Below, in pieces: positions 21,830 to 36,600 of a DNA stretch of 64,000 bases (position 1 is its first letter; every line of letters starts with the position of its first letter). The stretch lies in contig JAJTWR010000251.1 of the NCBI GenBank assembly GCA_021613335.1, forward strand, positions 3,059,001 to 3,123,000, in the 5' to 3' direction. The position numbers and the translations under genes were made by a program. Origin of the DNA: Whitmania pigra. Its lineage: Eukaryota; Annelida; Clitellata; Hirudinida; Haemopidae. The notes under the pieces were generated by a model that saw nothing but the letters and a program-made list of their open reading frames with translations, ran no database searches and was not told the origin of the DNA.

Positions 21830-22931
21830 TATGGACGGAAAAAATACCCCCCACACATCAACTAGCTTCTGCAGACAAAATCGAGACTTTGGATGATGAG
21901 GACAAAATGAGATACAACAATATTGCTAAAGCATGTAGCAAAGCCATTAAGGAACACTTATGCAGCCTTTGAACTAGAACTGCTCCAGGAACATCGACAG
22001 ACTGTGTAACTATGTAGGTAGAATGTTACATGCACGAATCAATATATCTGAGGTAGCCCTTCCTGATGGTGTCTTGACGAGAAATCCTTCAAAAATTGCA
22101 AACGCCTTCAATGATTATTTTACTTCAGTCTTTATGATTGATAACTGTATAACCCCCTATGTTCCTCCTTGTTCCAACAGCACATTAAACAGCATTGATT
22201 TCTCTCAAGATACCATACATAAAACTCTTCGTACACTGGATTCTTCATTGCCAGCAGGACCTCATGGTATTCCCAATATAATCCTAAAATGGTTCGCGTC
22301 ATCGCTTGCTGTCCCACATGTTCGATATATCTATGAAGAAAAATTGCCCCAGGAATAGAAAGTAGCACTGGTCACACCCATCCATAAAGGACCCACTACG
22401 GCAACTGGAAACCAATCTCCATTACTTCCACAAGTTGCAAAGTGATGGAACGAATAATAAACAGGGCAACTCATTAAAAGTTGATAGATGCCAGTCAGCA
22501 TGGTTTTGTCCAGGTTCTATCCACAATTACAAATATACTCGAATGCACTCAGCAACGGTCAGAGGAACTCCAAGCAAAGCATGTCATTGAAATTATACAC
22601 CTCGACTTTAGAAAGGCTTTTGATTCCGTTTCACATTCCAAATTTATCAATAAAATTTCTGCTTATGGTTTTGGAGACAACATTAAAGGATGACTTGGTA
22701 ATTTTTATGATTCGAGGACTCAAAAGGTTAAAGTCAACAGCTTTGTATTGGAGAAGGCTTTTGTCGCCAGTGGTGTTCCCCAGGGTATCGTGCTTGGGCC
22801 AACTCTGTTCTTGCTTTACATAAATTACCTGACGGCCTGCTTGGGACTTCAAATGTTATTTGCAAGCTTTTCACTGATGACGTTGTAGTATGAACGGATT
22901 CTCTCAAACCCAGCTACAATTTGCTCTTGAC
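21830..22931 (+). pseudogene. CR1-like LINE reverse transcriptase, left part
   Basis: Frameshifted reading: ACSKAIKEHLCSLELEL, RNPSKIANAFNDYFTSVF, LDSSLPAGPHGIPNIILK, QHGFVQVLSTITNI, HLDFRKAFDSVSHSKF (motif A) and VPQGIVLGPTLFLLYIN (motif B). Close in order and wording to the intact CR1 at 59465-62194. Cut by the MITE at 22932. Confidence 0.75.
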
Positions 22932-23523
22932 GGTGACCCGTCATAATAGCCCCGCGTCAAAATAGCCCCGTCAAAACAGCCCCGACAAAACAGCCCCGTC
23001 AATACAGCCCGGTGACAAAATAGCCCAGGACGAACAAATCCCGTCAAAATAGCCCCATCAATGTATTTAAAAAAATTTTGTAAATTGAATGCATTAACCG
23101 ATAACTGGTTCCAAATTTAATTCGAAATTAGTGGTTTGAAGATTTATCGTCTAAAATATTATTAGGATTCCGGCTACTTCCTCACTTTACATAGACTGTT
23201 CAAGTTGGTATTTAATATAAATTATTCTCACCTTATCATCAAGTCATGTGGACATGTAACAAATCAACAAAGAACCAATTCTACCGTTATTTTGACGGGC
23301 TATTTTGTCGCCGGGCTATACTGACGGGGCCGTTTTGTCGGGGCTGTTTTGACGGGGTTATTTTGTCTTGGGCTATTTTGTCATCGGGCTATATTGACGG
23401 GGCTGTTTTGTCGGGGCTCTTTTGACGGGACTATTTTGTCTTGGGCTATTTTGACGCCGAGCTGTTTTGACGGGGTTGTTTTGTCGGGGCTATTTTGTCG
23501 CCGGGCTGTCATGACGGGGTGCC
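22932..23523. mobile_element. MITE with modular, tandem-repeat terminal arms (MULE-like), copy 1
   Basis: Flanked by a perfect 9-bp duplication GCTCTTGAC (22923-22931 and 23524-23532). Ends read ggtgacccgtcat and, inverted, ggcaccccgtcat. Each arm is a run of 14-16 bp modules such as ccccgtcaaaatag and ccccgacaaaacag, several in the left arm and more in the right arm. The middle (23050-23280) is AT-rich and non-coding, and its version of ggttctttgttgatttgtta is shared with copies 2 and 3. It splits a CR1 LINE whose reading resumes exactly after it. Confidence 0.8.
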
Positions 23524-23532
23524 GCTCTTGAC

Positions 23533-24420
23533 AAAGTGGCCCAGTGGACTATGGCAACTACTATGGCAATTGTCAAGTTTTCTCTATAACTTGGTGCAAA
23601 CAGACAAGAGGTTCCCATAAATATTTCTTCGACGGGCATGTCCTACAGCGTGTCGATAAGATCAGAGATCTAGAGATTATAATGGACCCATACTTGAAGT
23701 TTGACTCACACATTGATGCCATCACTAAAAGAGCTACTACAATCTCCTGGGTGATCCGAAATTCCTTTTCTTCCAAAGATCGGGATATTCTAAAGCTTGC
23801 CTTCTGTATCTACGTTAGGCCAATACTTGAGTGTGGCTCAACAGTCTGGAATCCTCATCACAAATATTTAATCGACAAAATAGAAAGTGTTCAAAGGCGA
23901 TACACTAAGTCAATTCCATCCCTAGCATCGTATCCATATATGGAGAGACTAAGATTGCTCAAGTTTCCAACCTGGAAAGGCGGCGACTGCTGGCTGATTT
24001 GACACTTTGCTTTAAAATATTACATGGCTTTACTAACTCCTTAATATACTATTTCCTTGCTCAAAACTATACAGGAACAAGAAGACACTGTCTTAAACTT
24101 AAACAAAGCAATTATTCCACAGACAGTGTTAAATTTGCCTTTTGAAATGCAATTGTAAAGCCATGGAATTCATTGCCAGGTGATGTTGAATCGTTGAATC
24201 AACCACGGTCTCCCGTTTTAACGCAATGATACGTGACCTCGACTTTAGTCATTACTTAAATTACATTTACTGCCTTTTTGTACATGCCGGTCGATGCTTT
24301 TGTTTTTGCAATTGTGTTAGTGAGCCCTTCAATTGTGTCTAATAATTAATGTTAGATGCTTTACAAGACATATCAAATATTGTAATCACCCATTCATTAA
24401 AAGATTCTACAATTTAGTTA
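23533..24420 (+). pseudogene. CR1-like LINE reverse transcriptase, right part
   Basis: Continues the LINE after the MITE: KVAQWTMATTMAIVKF, LEIIMDPYLKFDSHID, YVRPILECGSTVWNPH, KIESVQRRYTKSIPS, YMERLRLLKF, then after a frame change RRLLADLTLCFKILHGF and PWNSLPGDV. Matches the C-terminal thumb region of the CR1 at 61600-62150. 24250-24420 is probably its 3' UTR. Confidence 0.75.
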
Positions 24421-24566
24421 ATTTTGTTTATTAAACTGTTCAGCAATGCTAAAAAAAACATTTAAATGACTAACCAAATGTTCTCGAATTTTGGCTATGT
24501 TCAACTGCCACCATTGATTTAAGTAAATTTATTCACCCCATAGCAACAGATTGAGAATTAGCAAGT

Positions 24567-24642
24567 TTACTCTGCTACCGAGGCTGGAATTTTTGCAGAA
24601 GCTGCAGACGAACCACCACTCTCGCCTTGTTTTCTTTTCTTC
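24567..24642 (-). CDS. Gene B last exon: cytoplasmic tail and stop
   Basis: Joined over a 70-bp intron (24643-24712, gttcgtac...aaaactag). The junction makes WKKRKQGESGG, a basic stop-transfer motif, then SSAASAKIPASVAE and TAA. Joining in phase 2 is the only frame giving a stop-transfer tail. Function of the tail unknown. Confidence 0.62.
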
Positions 24643-27600
24643 CTAGTTTTTATATTCAATAACCTCGATACAAATAATGATTAATACTGCAACCTTAAAG
24701 AAAGGTACGAACCACATCATGTAAGAAGGATAGCCGACACTAGCTGCCGTGGCAAGGAGAAGCAGTAATTTCCATATTGACCATCCAGCTAATCATTATG
24801 CATTTCCATTTAATGATAAATTTATAAGCAGAAATTTGTTTAAAATTCTAAAATTATATTGTATAAAATTATTATAGTTAAATGTCTACACCTTTGCGGG
24901 CGGAGAGTGTGGTCGTCTCTAGCACTGAAAATAAGACAGTAATAGTATTTTTAATAGCGACAAGTCATTATTGTCTAAATGAACGTACTTTCAACTGTAG
25001 GTTCAAATTTAACCTTAGAAAAATCTGAAAAGAAAATATCAGTTGATAGTTGTTTCCTTTCCAGTGTAAAACTTCGTTTATTAAAACAGAAAAAACTGAT
25101 ATTGAATAAAACAAAAGAAACACAAAAACAAGTAATAAATCGAAATAAAACTAAAGACTGAAGTGATAATCATAATAGAACATCATATGGCAGAGGTTTT
25201 CAAGGGGGTGCCTGACGTTTTTGCCGGAGGTTGCCTAAGATACACCAAGGACTTAATATATTTTTAATATCAGCGATAATGAGCATGAGTGAAAGGTAGC
25301 ACAATCAATTTTGTTGAAGGTTATCGCAGCACGGCGAGTGCTGCCTGGGGCCGCGACATCAGAAAGGTTGATAGAGAACCGCTGTCATCGAGGAATCTCC
25401 TTAATAATTAAGGAACCTTGATAATTTCAATCATTTGTTCATTGGCTGCATTATTGTGGCGTTATCAGCAATAAAGAATTGGCATGACAAATTAAGACCA
25501 AAGGTCATGCTTAAATCAGTGGTTCAATATTTTATAACAAATTGTAAAATATGAGTGTCGTGACCAGAGTTCCACGAGAGTTCACTTTTAGTTGTTATGT
25601 TGTTTATCGTTGAGTTACTGGCGGCTTGTATTCGTGTAAATAAAGTTGAATTATAATGACTAAGTCTTATTACTAAGTTTTTTCAGCGTTTAAACATGTA
25701 ACAACATAGTAATCGGCGCAGTCGAAAAAAAAGATGAAATGCAAGGTGACATAAGTTCGAATCTTTTGACGCACGAAGGGAACTATTTGCAAAGTATTTT
25801 ACAAAGTCAGTCCAAGATAAAAAGATACCATAGTATTTCAAACCAAACTCCCGAAGTTTACCGTTTACAAGTTGTTAAAAACTGCTGCACTACAAAGGGA
25901 GAATACATATGTGGGCAATCTGGACATGGAAGATATGGTTGCACATATGAATGAAGCCTTTGACCCAAAAAGGTTTGTGATAAGAGAAAGATTTAAATTT
26001 TGGTCCCACTTGAATAGGAAAACTGGTGAGTCTATTCAAGAATTAGCTACCAGGATAAGACAGGAAGCAACTACTTGTGATTTCTCAGCTGTTAAGGACC
26101 CACTTGATGAAGCTATGACTACAAAATTTGTGTTCTGTTAGTAATGAGGCTATATTGAAATCACTGCTCAACATGAAAAGTAGTGAGATAACTTTCAACA
26201 AATGTGGAAATAGCTCTGGAAGTTGAAGAGGTTACCAAAGCTGCAAAAGACAAATAAAAACACATTTTCAGAACCAGTTAACAAAGTCAAAGTGTGGTTT
26301 CTGAAATCATGCTACAAAAGAATGCTTCAAAAAAAGGTGCAACTACTGCTATAAACAAGGTCACAGTGAACTAAAGTGTTTCTTTGGGGACAACAGAAAC
26401 AAGTCAGCCAAGATTTCACTTATGGCTGATAACTCAACAGCATTAAAACAAGATATTCAAATTAATAACAAAGGAAGTTTCCAATTCCTTGTGGATAGAG
26501 GCTTAAGGGATAGTTTTTGCTCAAAAAATATTTGGAGAAGATTAGGAGGCCTGAAACTATCAATAAAATTACCAATCTGCAACATGTGACAGAGTTATTG
26601 TTAAAGGATACTTTACAGCTCTGATAAAATTGAAGGAAAGAAATTCCAATCAAAATGAATGTTGCTGAAGTTGCAGAGTTAAACTTACTAGGAAGAAAGG
26701 CAATAAAGGAATTGTCTATAAATTTTAATAAACTTATTCAGAGCGATATTATGACAATTTCAAATTCAGACAACAATGCAAAGTTAAAAGACAATTGTAA
26801 GCAGCTATATACTGAATTCGAGGATCTTTTCAAACATGAATCAGGAGGTTTGAAAGGCATTGAACTTAACATAAAATTCAAGGGTGAAGCAAAAGCTGTA
26901 TTTTGCAAGGCTAGAACAGTACCGTTAGCTCTTCTGGATGAATTGAATAAAACTTATGATGCTGGTATCAAGAAAGGTTTATGGATTCCAGTACAATTTA
27001 ATGACTTTGGGACACCAGTGGTACCTATTAAAAAACTGAACACAAGTTGAAACCCATAGACATCTAATGCCACTACCTGAATATTTACTGAGAAAATTAG
27101 AAGGTGGGCAAGACAAAGGACTAAGATGCGATCTGAGGAAGTGCGTTTTTGCAGAACCATCAGTTAAGTACACAGGGTCACATCATCTCTAAAGATGGTT
27201 TAAACAAAGGAGACTAGGTGGATGCTATTGCCCAATTGCATTCTGAACTTAGCTACTCTGGCAGCACCATTGAATGCTTTGACAAGAAAGAACACCCTGG
27301 AGATGGGAAATTTCTGAAAATTCAGCTTTACAACAGTTGAAGAAAGTCATTATAAAATATGTTCAATTAGCACATTTCGATAAAAATTTGCTTATAGGCA
27401 TTGCTTGTGATGCATCAAATGGTGCAGTGCTGTTCCATAGAGATAAAGAAGGAAATGAAAGGCCTGCAGCCAATGTCTCCAAGACACTGAACGACTCTCA
27501 GTGACAAATTCATAAAAAGGCTCCCGCATTACAAAAATTTCATCATTACATTTATAGACGAAAATTCATTTTGATCACAGATCATAAACCTTTGCCTAGC

Positions 27601-30600
27601 ATATTTAACCTGAAGAAAGGAATTTTAAGTTGTTTTCCAATTGGAGAGGATGCACTATTTGATGCTTATGAAGAGGAAAATGATTTTTCTTCTATGTGTT
27701 TAGTTAACACCATTACAGAACAAATCAGATATGTGGATGCCAAAACATTGATTAAAGAATCAAACAAAAATCCAACCATTTCAAACTTGATGAAATATGT
27801 AAAAGATTGTTGGCCACAGAAGATTGAAAATGAGGAGATCAAAAAGTACAAGAAGCTTGAAAATTTTCTGTCAGTTGAAAATGCCTGATGTTTGGTGTCA
27901 AAAACACTTTATAGTGAAGTATTAAAATTACTGTTTTTTAGGACATTGTGGGATGCAGAAGATGAAACAGCTGGCACATTCCTCTGTTTATTGGCCCCTT
28001 ATCGACATTGTCATATGTGTAAAATTATATTACATAATTTGATTAATATAATTTTATTATATTATTATTATCAATATTTTATTATTTATTATATTACATA
28101 ATTTGATTAATATAATTTTATAATATTTATAAAATGGCATCCGCTATCTTTGGATGCCAAGTCCAAGTGGTTTTTGATCAATAAATTCATTCATCTCTTG
28201 AATCATCACTCGGAACACGACATGGTGCAGTTGACATGTATACTCATTAGGCAGCCACCAGCGCTGGATGTGAACTCTCCCAAACCCAGCCGCAGCCTGG
28301 AGATGATGGAGAAGAGACTACGAGACACACTTCAGACTTTGTGACGGAAATCAGCTTTCCGAGGATCGACGTTTCACCATCCTTCTACGTGCTTTGGGCA
28401 AGGCCGCCCATGCTATGTATAGCGTGATTTGGCACAACAAAGAGGACAAGAAGCATAACATTGTCCTTCAAAAACTTGAAGAGAAATTCAACTGTCAAAG
28501 AAATATTGTCCAGAAGGAAATCAGGTTAGTCCGATTGTTCTTGAGTCAGTAGTTTCGAGCAACCAAAGCAAGCAGGCTCCATGAATGTGTAGCAATTTCA
28601 GCCAGACACATATTTCCTTTTGTCCTGCCAGAGGAAAAATATGTGGAAAATGTTCACAGAGTGGTCAAAAGTTTGAGCATTTCCCCGTCGAAGCTGAATG
28701 ACTTTCGCCAAGGCGCTTTAACTGATGTGGAGCTTTCACAAGTGATCAGTTATATTCGAAATGGATGGCCTCACCTGAAAAAGGATGTCGCGCAGGAGGC
28801 ACAAGCGTTTTGGGAATGCCGTCAAGACCTGACAATGGCTGAGGGCATCGTTTTGATGAACGATAGAGTGGTCCCACCATCAAAAGAGCGGCCCAATATC
28901 CTGCAGCAATTACACGCAGCCCATCAGGGGATGGACAAAATGAAACATTTGGCATGCACATGTGTTTACTGGCCTGGACAAGATTGTGATATGGAAACTC
29001 ACATGATGTCATTTTTGCAGTGTCTCAACAATCGAAGCCTTCCAAAGAAGGAAACACTAGTGCCACATCCTGTATTTCCTGTGGTGAGTAATAAGCTACT
29101 GCCTCAGGTTGTTAAAGATGCCAAAGGACAGCTCATTCGACGCCAGCAGAAAACACCAGCGACGCATGATCGATTTCATTCGACTTGCATCATCCCCTCA
29201 CCTCAGGCACTCCTATAAGCTTCCGAATAGAGAATGGATGGAGGAAAGGAGAGGTTAAGTCTGTTTTGGGTCCAAGAAGGTATTTAGTGAAGACCTTAGA
29301 TGGATGTGAGTTTGTGAGGAATCGTCGATTCTTTTTAACCACAAAAGAACAAAACCGGCACCACCATTGGTTTTTGATCAGCCGGAAAGAAGATGAAGAC
29401 ACAGTAGAACTTCCAAGACACGCCAGGGGATCTACCGGTTCCTCAAGCAGAAGCCTCAACAGCTGAAACGTCTTGTCAGCAACCAGTCCCTGTTGTGGAA
29501 AAGAGACCAGCAACCACCAGAAGTGGAAGTCCAATCAAACCCCCTGTCGTTATGGTTTTGACTCACTAAAACAAAGTTTTATCAGAATACTTCTATTTAA
29601 CCATGTTATCTGTTGTGGGATCATGTCGTTAAACTATAATGCGTTGCAAAAACTTGGCCCAGTTACATTTCTTGGCGATCACATTTTACATACAGAATAT
29701 TAATATGCCATTTTTTCACACAATGAACTGAAACACATTATTAAAAAATAGTTACGTATACACATACGAAACACGAGCGTAAATTTTCATATTTATTAAA
29801 ATCCTACCTTTAAATTATTATTTATATGAAAGTAAATAATGTATTTTATACCCTTTTTTTAGTAATTAACTCTTGAACTCTATTTTGTAATAAATACAAG
29901 AAAGGTTTCAAGCTCTTTTCATCCAGTACTTTCCGGGCCTTATTCAAAAGCATCTTTCAGTTCTTGAACACTGAAATACTGCTTCCCATTGGAGTACACC
30001 TTCCTAGCAGGCAGTACCCACATGTTTTCAATGGGGTTCAAGTCTGGGGAGCAAGCTGACCACTTCAGAACCTTCAAAATCCTATCCTGGAGAAAAGCTT
30101 TTTTCAGTTCTGATGTGTCCAGTGGGGCATTGTCATGCTGAAAAACGACTAAATCCTTTCCCAATTTGTCACACAACGAAAAGAAATACTGGTCTACAGA
30201 GTTTCATCATATTTTTGTGAGTTCTACTTCTCCACGAAGACGAGTTTGGATAAACCACGAGAGGAAATGGCAGCCCAAAGCCATCACTGAGTTACCTCCG
30301 AAATTCCTTTAAAAAAATGTTTTTTGGACAATAATATTTATAGCCATCTAGACCATCCAAATTTATTTTCTTTTTAATTAAAACTGAAAAAAATAACAGA
30401 GTCCCATTTCATCTCTGAACTCACCATCTACCATCTCTTTTGTCCAGTTCAGCCCGATTTTTTTTTGTGAGCCTCCATTAGAAGTGGCTTGTGCTGACGT
30501 TTAACAAACTTCAGAAAACTAATCTGACTATGGTCCATCAACTGACCTCCAAATTTAACTTATTTGTTAAATTTTTTGTTGAGCTCCACCCCTTGGAAGC

Positions 30601-33600
30601 TTCACGGAGAACAACTAGTTTCTCACCTTCAGAAAGTTGTTGAGGTCTTTCTGGACTAGTTTTTGATCCATAACTTTCAGGATTATTTTAATATAAATTT
30701 ATAATACTTATAACCTTATAACCCTGCTAGATCGATTAACCCTCCTGGAAATCTCTGAAATTGTCTCGTCTATAATAACGTAAACTAGCAGTGCTTATAT
30801 TAAATAAGTGAGTTTTTGAAATTGAACCATTTATATAGGGCCTTATTATAATAATCAGCTTTTGTGATTCCTGTAATAAACATTATTTAATAGACAGGAA
30901 TAGACCCCATGCTCAGCTGTGAACACCTTAAAAAAACATCAAAGGCATTTATCGATGAAATCTCAATAATATTAAGATTTTACTGCTAAATTTTTGTAGT
31001 GTATTAATTAAATGCGACCTTGTGAATGATATGAAGAATGTTTGGGTTAATATTCAGCAGTATTTTATTAGATAACTGTGTAAATTGTGTGATTCTTGAA
31101 CCTGGGCCAATGGACCTTATGCAACACACTTTAATATATTTATACCATTTCAATTGATGTTTTTTTATATATCACTACATATCCCTTTATGTCTTAAATA
31201 TCTCTTTTACAGAGAATACAGCAAAGTAAATTGTGTTTACCAGCAAATTCCAGGCAGTATACACCAACGTAGCCTGGATGGCATACCTTACATTCTCCAA
31301 GGGCTGAGAGTTGACCGCTGCAACGAAAAATCGAAGAACATGGCACTACTGACTCCTTTCCTTGACTGCACGCTGTCAATAGTGATGTGAAATTTCAAAT
31401 GTCTTTTTCGAATTTTTTAAAAGCATGAATATTGAAATATTACTCGAAAATATAGAAAGATGTCCTTCTGAACCGCATAAAGCATTATCATCTCCGCCAC
31501 ACTTTGTGTCACATCTTCCAGAAGGTACTCTTGTTCTGTTTTCATCAGGTCGCTCGTCCCTACAATAGCATTTGTCTCCATCCTTTCAAAAGAATTAGCA
31601 ACATTAGTCTTATTATTTTTTTTATTTTGAATTCATTTAATCCAAAAACAAAAAAAAATTAATAATCACAAAGTCATGGTATGTTCAAGGGAATATAATT
31701 TCTATCTAGGGTATAACAGATTACGAAATGACAAAATTACAGCAACACTTATGATAGAGTCTCTACATAATTGATAAAGTGATTAAGAATGCAAAGTTTT
31801 ATTTCTAATGAACATGAGAAAATTGATGTTAGCAATGAAATATGAAGAAAACACGATTAATTAACGAACACGTGATAAAGAAATGGATAAAACAGGGGTG
31901 AAAACATTTCTGACCGGAGGGCCAAGTATACAAATTTTAGGATGGTTAGCGGCACCACGCCATAACAGCACGGCGACAAAATAGCCCCGACAAAACAGCC
32001 CCGTCAAAATAGCTCAGGACAAAATAGCCCCATCAAAATAGCAGTAAAATTGGTTCATTGTGGATTTGTTACATGTTCACATAATGTGATGATAAGGTGA
32101 GTCCGATAAGGTGATTCACTTTGTGTGGCTCGAATATGTTGTACGTCAATAGATAAGCGGAATCTTAATAATATTTTAGACAATAAATCTTCCACTTAAT
32201 GAAATTCTGTGATACCAATTATACTCATAACGGTCATAAAAGCATTCAAACCACTAATTTCGAATTAAATTTGGAATCAGTTATCAGTTAATGCATTCAA
32301 CTCACAAAAACGTTTTGATAATATATTGACGGGGCTGGTTTGCCCTAGGCTATTTTGACGGGCCACCAAATATAATTAGTACCTGTGTAAAATGCTACAA
32401 ATCCATACGAAAATATTATTAAATGATTTTTTAAAGGTTTACAAAATGTTTCACATCGGCTAACTTTCTTTACAATAACCATTATAAAGTTATATTCTAT
32501 TTCAGTCAGTGATGGGCACAAATCAAATCGAATCTCAATGGTCAAATCTCAAATCATTTGTAAAATGATTTAAATCTCAACAACCAAATCTCAAATAGAA
32601 TCAAAAAATTCCAAATAGAATCAAATCCCAAATGCCCAAATCCCAAATCAAATCAAATCTTCCAAAATTTACTGCTGCCCTATCTTAGCAAATTTTTTCG
32701 AGCAAAACATAATGAAATTAATAGCCAACATTTTTAGTTTTATTATTTTTTTTTTATTTATTTATTGAAACCAAAAAGAGGTGTCTGATAAAAATTGGTG
32801 TCTGATAATCAGTACATATAGATAATCTTTTATTTTCCTTTTGATCAAAGGCAAACCTGGCAGCTTCCTCGGAAAATATTGTGAATGCTTTGAGCATGTT
32901 TCTGGCATTGTCAGTAACAAAATATCCAATGTCAATGCTCTGCAACCCATACTCTGACAGTATTTCCTCAAAAGCTGCACAAATATTTTTTCCTGTGTGT
33001 TGGGACCCGAAGTGCTTCGGCTACAAAATGTTTCACTATTCCTTCGGTAAGGGCCTTTTGCTTTGGATTGGAATCATTGTATGTCAGAGAAAGAGAATTT
33101 TCATTAATACCTCCTGCCACAGCCATGAATGGTAGCAACGAATGACTCTGTTGAGTTGTTCTTTCCTTATCTTTTTCTTTTGCATCTTTGTACAGCTCTA
33201 GATGACTGGACTAAAGAGAAAAATCCCATATTTCCTGCTATCTAACTCGGACATATTTAAAACGCGGTAAAGCTACAAGTAGAACAAAAGCATGTAATCT
33301 ACAACAAATATATAGAATTCTTAAATTTATAACCATTTTTACAAAATTAAAAATATATAACCATCTTTATTTCAATGATTTGATTTGAAAAAGCAAATCG
33401 AATCAAAAAAGGCAAATCTAATCGAATCAAAATCACTGAGGTCAAAATCGAATCCAACAATGTTCAAATCGAATCGCAACCTTGCCTAAATCACGATTTA
33501 AATCGCAATCGCGATTTATTTTGCCCATCACTGATTTCAGTTATAGTTTTTGGGCACTTAAATTGTTAGGTACCTAGCTTACCTGGTCACCTGCTTGCTT

Positions 33601-36600
33601 ACTTTCTTGCTATTGTTACGTTGATATTTGTCTTAAGTTGAATCGGTGTTACTGACATTAAGAGATGATAACAAATTGTGAGATACATTGGCTATATCCA
33701 CAGAAGTTGTCTTTGAGTTAATAAAGACTAAGTCTATCATTGAATTATTCAATATATGATATTGAGCCAACGATATAATAAAAACGACCGAATTAATGCG
33801 ATTCGGGTTAACAAAAGTTCATTGATAAATTTAATAAAACATAAATAAAAATTACCTTCAGTAGTGCATATTTATTTTTCGCACAATAACTAATGCAAAA
33901 CATGTGTGTCTGCATTTTATTTTGTATGCTAACTTTGTCCAGTTGGTAATTTTGCTTCTCAGGATCTACTACAAAACACCCATGAAAATATGGTAGTGGA
34001 GCTCTAACTAATGGAAAGTATATCAAATGACGTTTATTTGTTTACGCAATTACAAAAAGCGTCTTTGATGAGATGATAATATCATATTGTTATTTATTCT
34101 GACAACAAATGATACTCGCCTAAGTAAACAGAATAATGATTATTTCCCATGCCACCACAGTATCTATTCGGATTATCAGTGCAATTCCAATTGCAAGATC
34201 CTGCATCAACTGGGTTTGACGCTGGTATATCAGCACATGTGCAAAATTTATTGGCCTTTCAAAAATATTTGTATTAATGGAATTACCAACAATACTTCTG
34301 TATTTAACAAGTAATTCTATGTACATTCTTGATCAAATACATAATTTTATAAAGTGAGTTTGGCAAGTTTGAAAATGTTGTAAATGACTATCACAATGTT
34401 AAAATAAAAATAAAGTCACTAAAATATTTCTGGCTACTTTCACATCTTATTAATTAGTCGCAATAAAAACTGCCTATATGGAATCCTTCATGTAGATAGA
34501 ATGTGGACTGAGTTGAATCTGTTTTTTCAAGAAAAGTTTAAAACCGCGAAAAAGTATGTTTGAGAATCCGATTAACCCTTGGATGCAAAAGTGGGGTAAA
34601 AGAGTTTAGTTTAAAAATGAACCCCAAAGTTTCTGTTTTTGGGATTCTATAATGGCTTTTTGAAATTTTATCATGTATTTTTGTGAGAATTATCTTTAAC
34701 ATGTGTGTGATAAAATCATGTAAATATTTTTTATATGGTTGAAAAGCCTCTTTTGCACGAAAGATCAAAGGGGGGTACAAATGTACGGCAATAAAGTTAC
34801 GGTCATATTCACAAACGTTAATTTTTTGTAGCAATTTCGATATTACATATGACACATCATATAAGGATCTGAATCAATGCCGACAAGCGTCAATGTTGAA
34901 TGGAAAGGGAAAATATTTTTCCATCATGGCATCAAGGCTCACAGGGTTTGTGATGCATAACCAGTAAGTGGACATTTCATTCCAAAAGTGAGTTGTTGTA
35001 TCGAGAATACCTCAATAATTTTGCAATCTATCCAGAGAGCCAAGAGAAATCGACTGAGTCCCTGACTGGACCTAGCAACAGTGTTCTAAAAATTACCTCA
35101 TTTCGGTAATTAGGTAAAAGTAATACCTCAAAAAGCTACTTAAGTATAACATGGTTCATACAGGAAGTTGAAAACCAAAATTTAGGACTTTTTAGGACCT
35201 TCTACTCTATTTTTTAGGACCGACAATAATAACAAAAATAACAATATTTAGATTTTAATTATTCATTGTTGTATAATTTAGACATATATCATAAGACAGT
35301 AACATGTGAAAGTTCATAATATCGATTTATTTAAATAAAAATCAATTTTCCAAGTCTTTCTCTAAAGTTGCAATTTCTGTCACTTTTGCCTTGCTATCTT
35401 TCCTCGGGTTGTTTGCCTGGACCAAAAGATCCATGTTCCAGGTTCTTACACTTTCGTCCATTAATATTCGAAATTTTCTGTCCAACATATTCCTGTCATG
35501 TTTTAGAGTCTTCAGCTTCTTCCTCAGCATGATCATGTCCTCTTTATCTGCTTTTTGTTTTGAGATTACAGCTGCCTGTAGCTCCTCCTCATGCAAGTTA
35601 TCCAAATAAAATTTATATCTTTGTCTTGATGCTTTAAAATGGCTCAGGACCGATTTATTTATCCTAAAATTGCCTATACCTCCAACACTGTTAACATGGT
35701 CTCTAATTATCCTCCTTGCATTCAAGTTCTTCTATTTTTGATTCTCACAACTCATACTTTTATTTATGGACAGATGCCTGACCATGACTTAAAGTTAGCA
35801 AAACTGTTACTATCCGTATGCAATCTTCATTATCATATCGATTCCCAGCAACTGATGGGAAAGCCTCAAGAGAATCACAACTTGCTTGAGGTTCAATTTC
35901 ATCACTCACCGATGCAGTATCAACTGATCTGCTTGCAAACGTGGTAACGAAACTGTTCATCGGTTGAGAGCCTTTGCATGATGTAACATTGTCACAATGT
36001 TATTTGCCTCGAGCGTGTGTTGTAACTGCTGTAACTCCCAATTTCGAAATGTCAAAGTTCTTTTAGCAGGCGCAACAATACGTCTTTTGGGAATCTGTAG
36101 TATTCCTTCTCAGCCAACTCCATTCTTCATTGTCTAGCCATTTGCTATTGAAAACACTAAGTCCAGGCATGATTGATAGTGCTATCAAAACTTAAAAGAT
36201 TTAACAGACAAGCCAATGAATGTAACCAGGAAACTTAATTGGGTGAAGCTAGAACAGTGAGACCGCAAGACAAAGGGACTGATTTCCCGCTAATTGTTAT
36301 TTCAATAAAACGTACTGAATATTATTATTTTTAAACCTTTATCGTTTTTTTAGGACTTTTTAGTACTAAAAAACCGAATTTCGGAAATTTAGGACTTTTT
36401 AGGACCTGTACGAACCATGGTATAAGTAAGAGTAATGTCTCAAAAATTTACTCAAGTAAAAGTAAAAAGTTACAGCATCTAAAAGTTAAAATTACAAGTA
36501 ACTTTGATGCCGCCATTATTGTGATCATACATCATTCCGTATTATTTAAAAGGAATTGTTTCTATTAACGTTAAAACAATTATTGGTATTAACTGCTAGT

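Noticed and set aside
22932..23523. CRISPR-like array
   Set aside because: Modules are short, inverted between the two arms and lack unique spacers; the 9-bp duplication shows a transposon.
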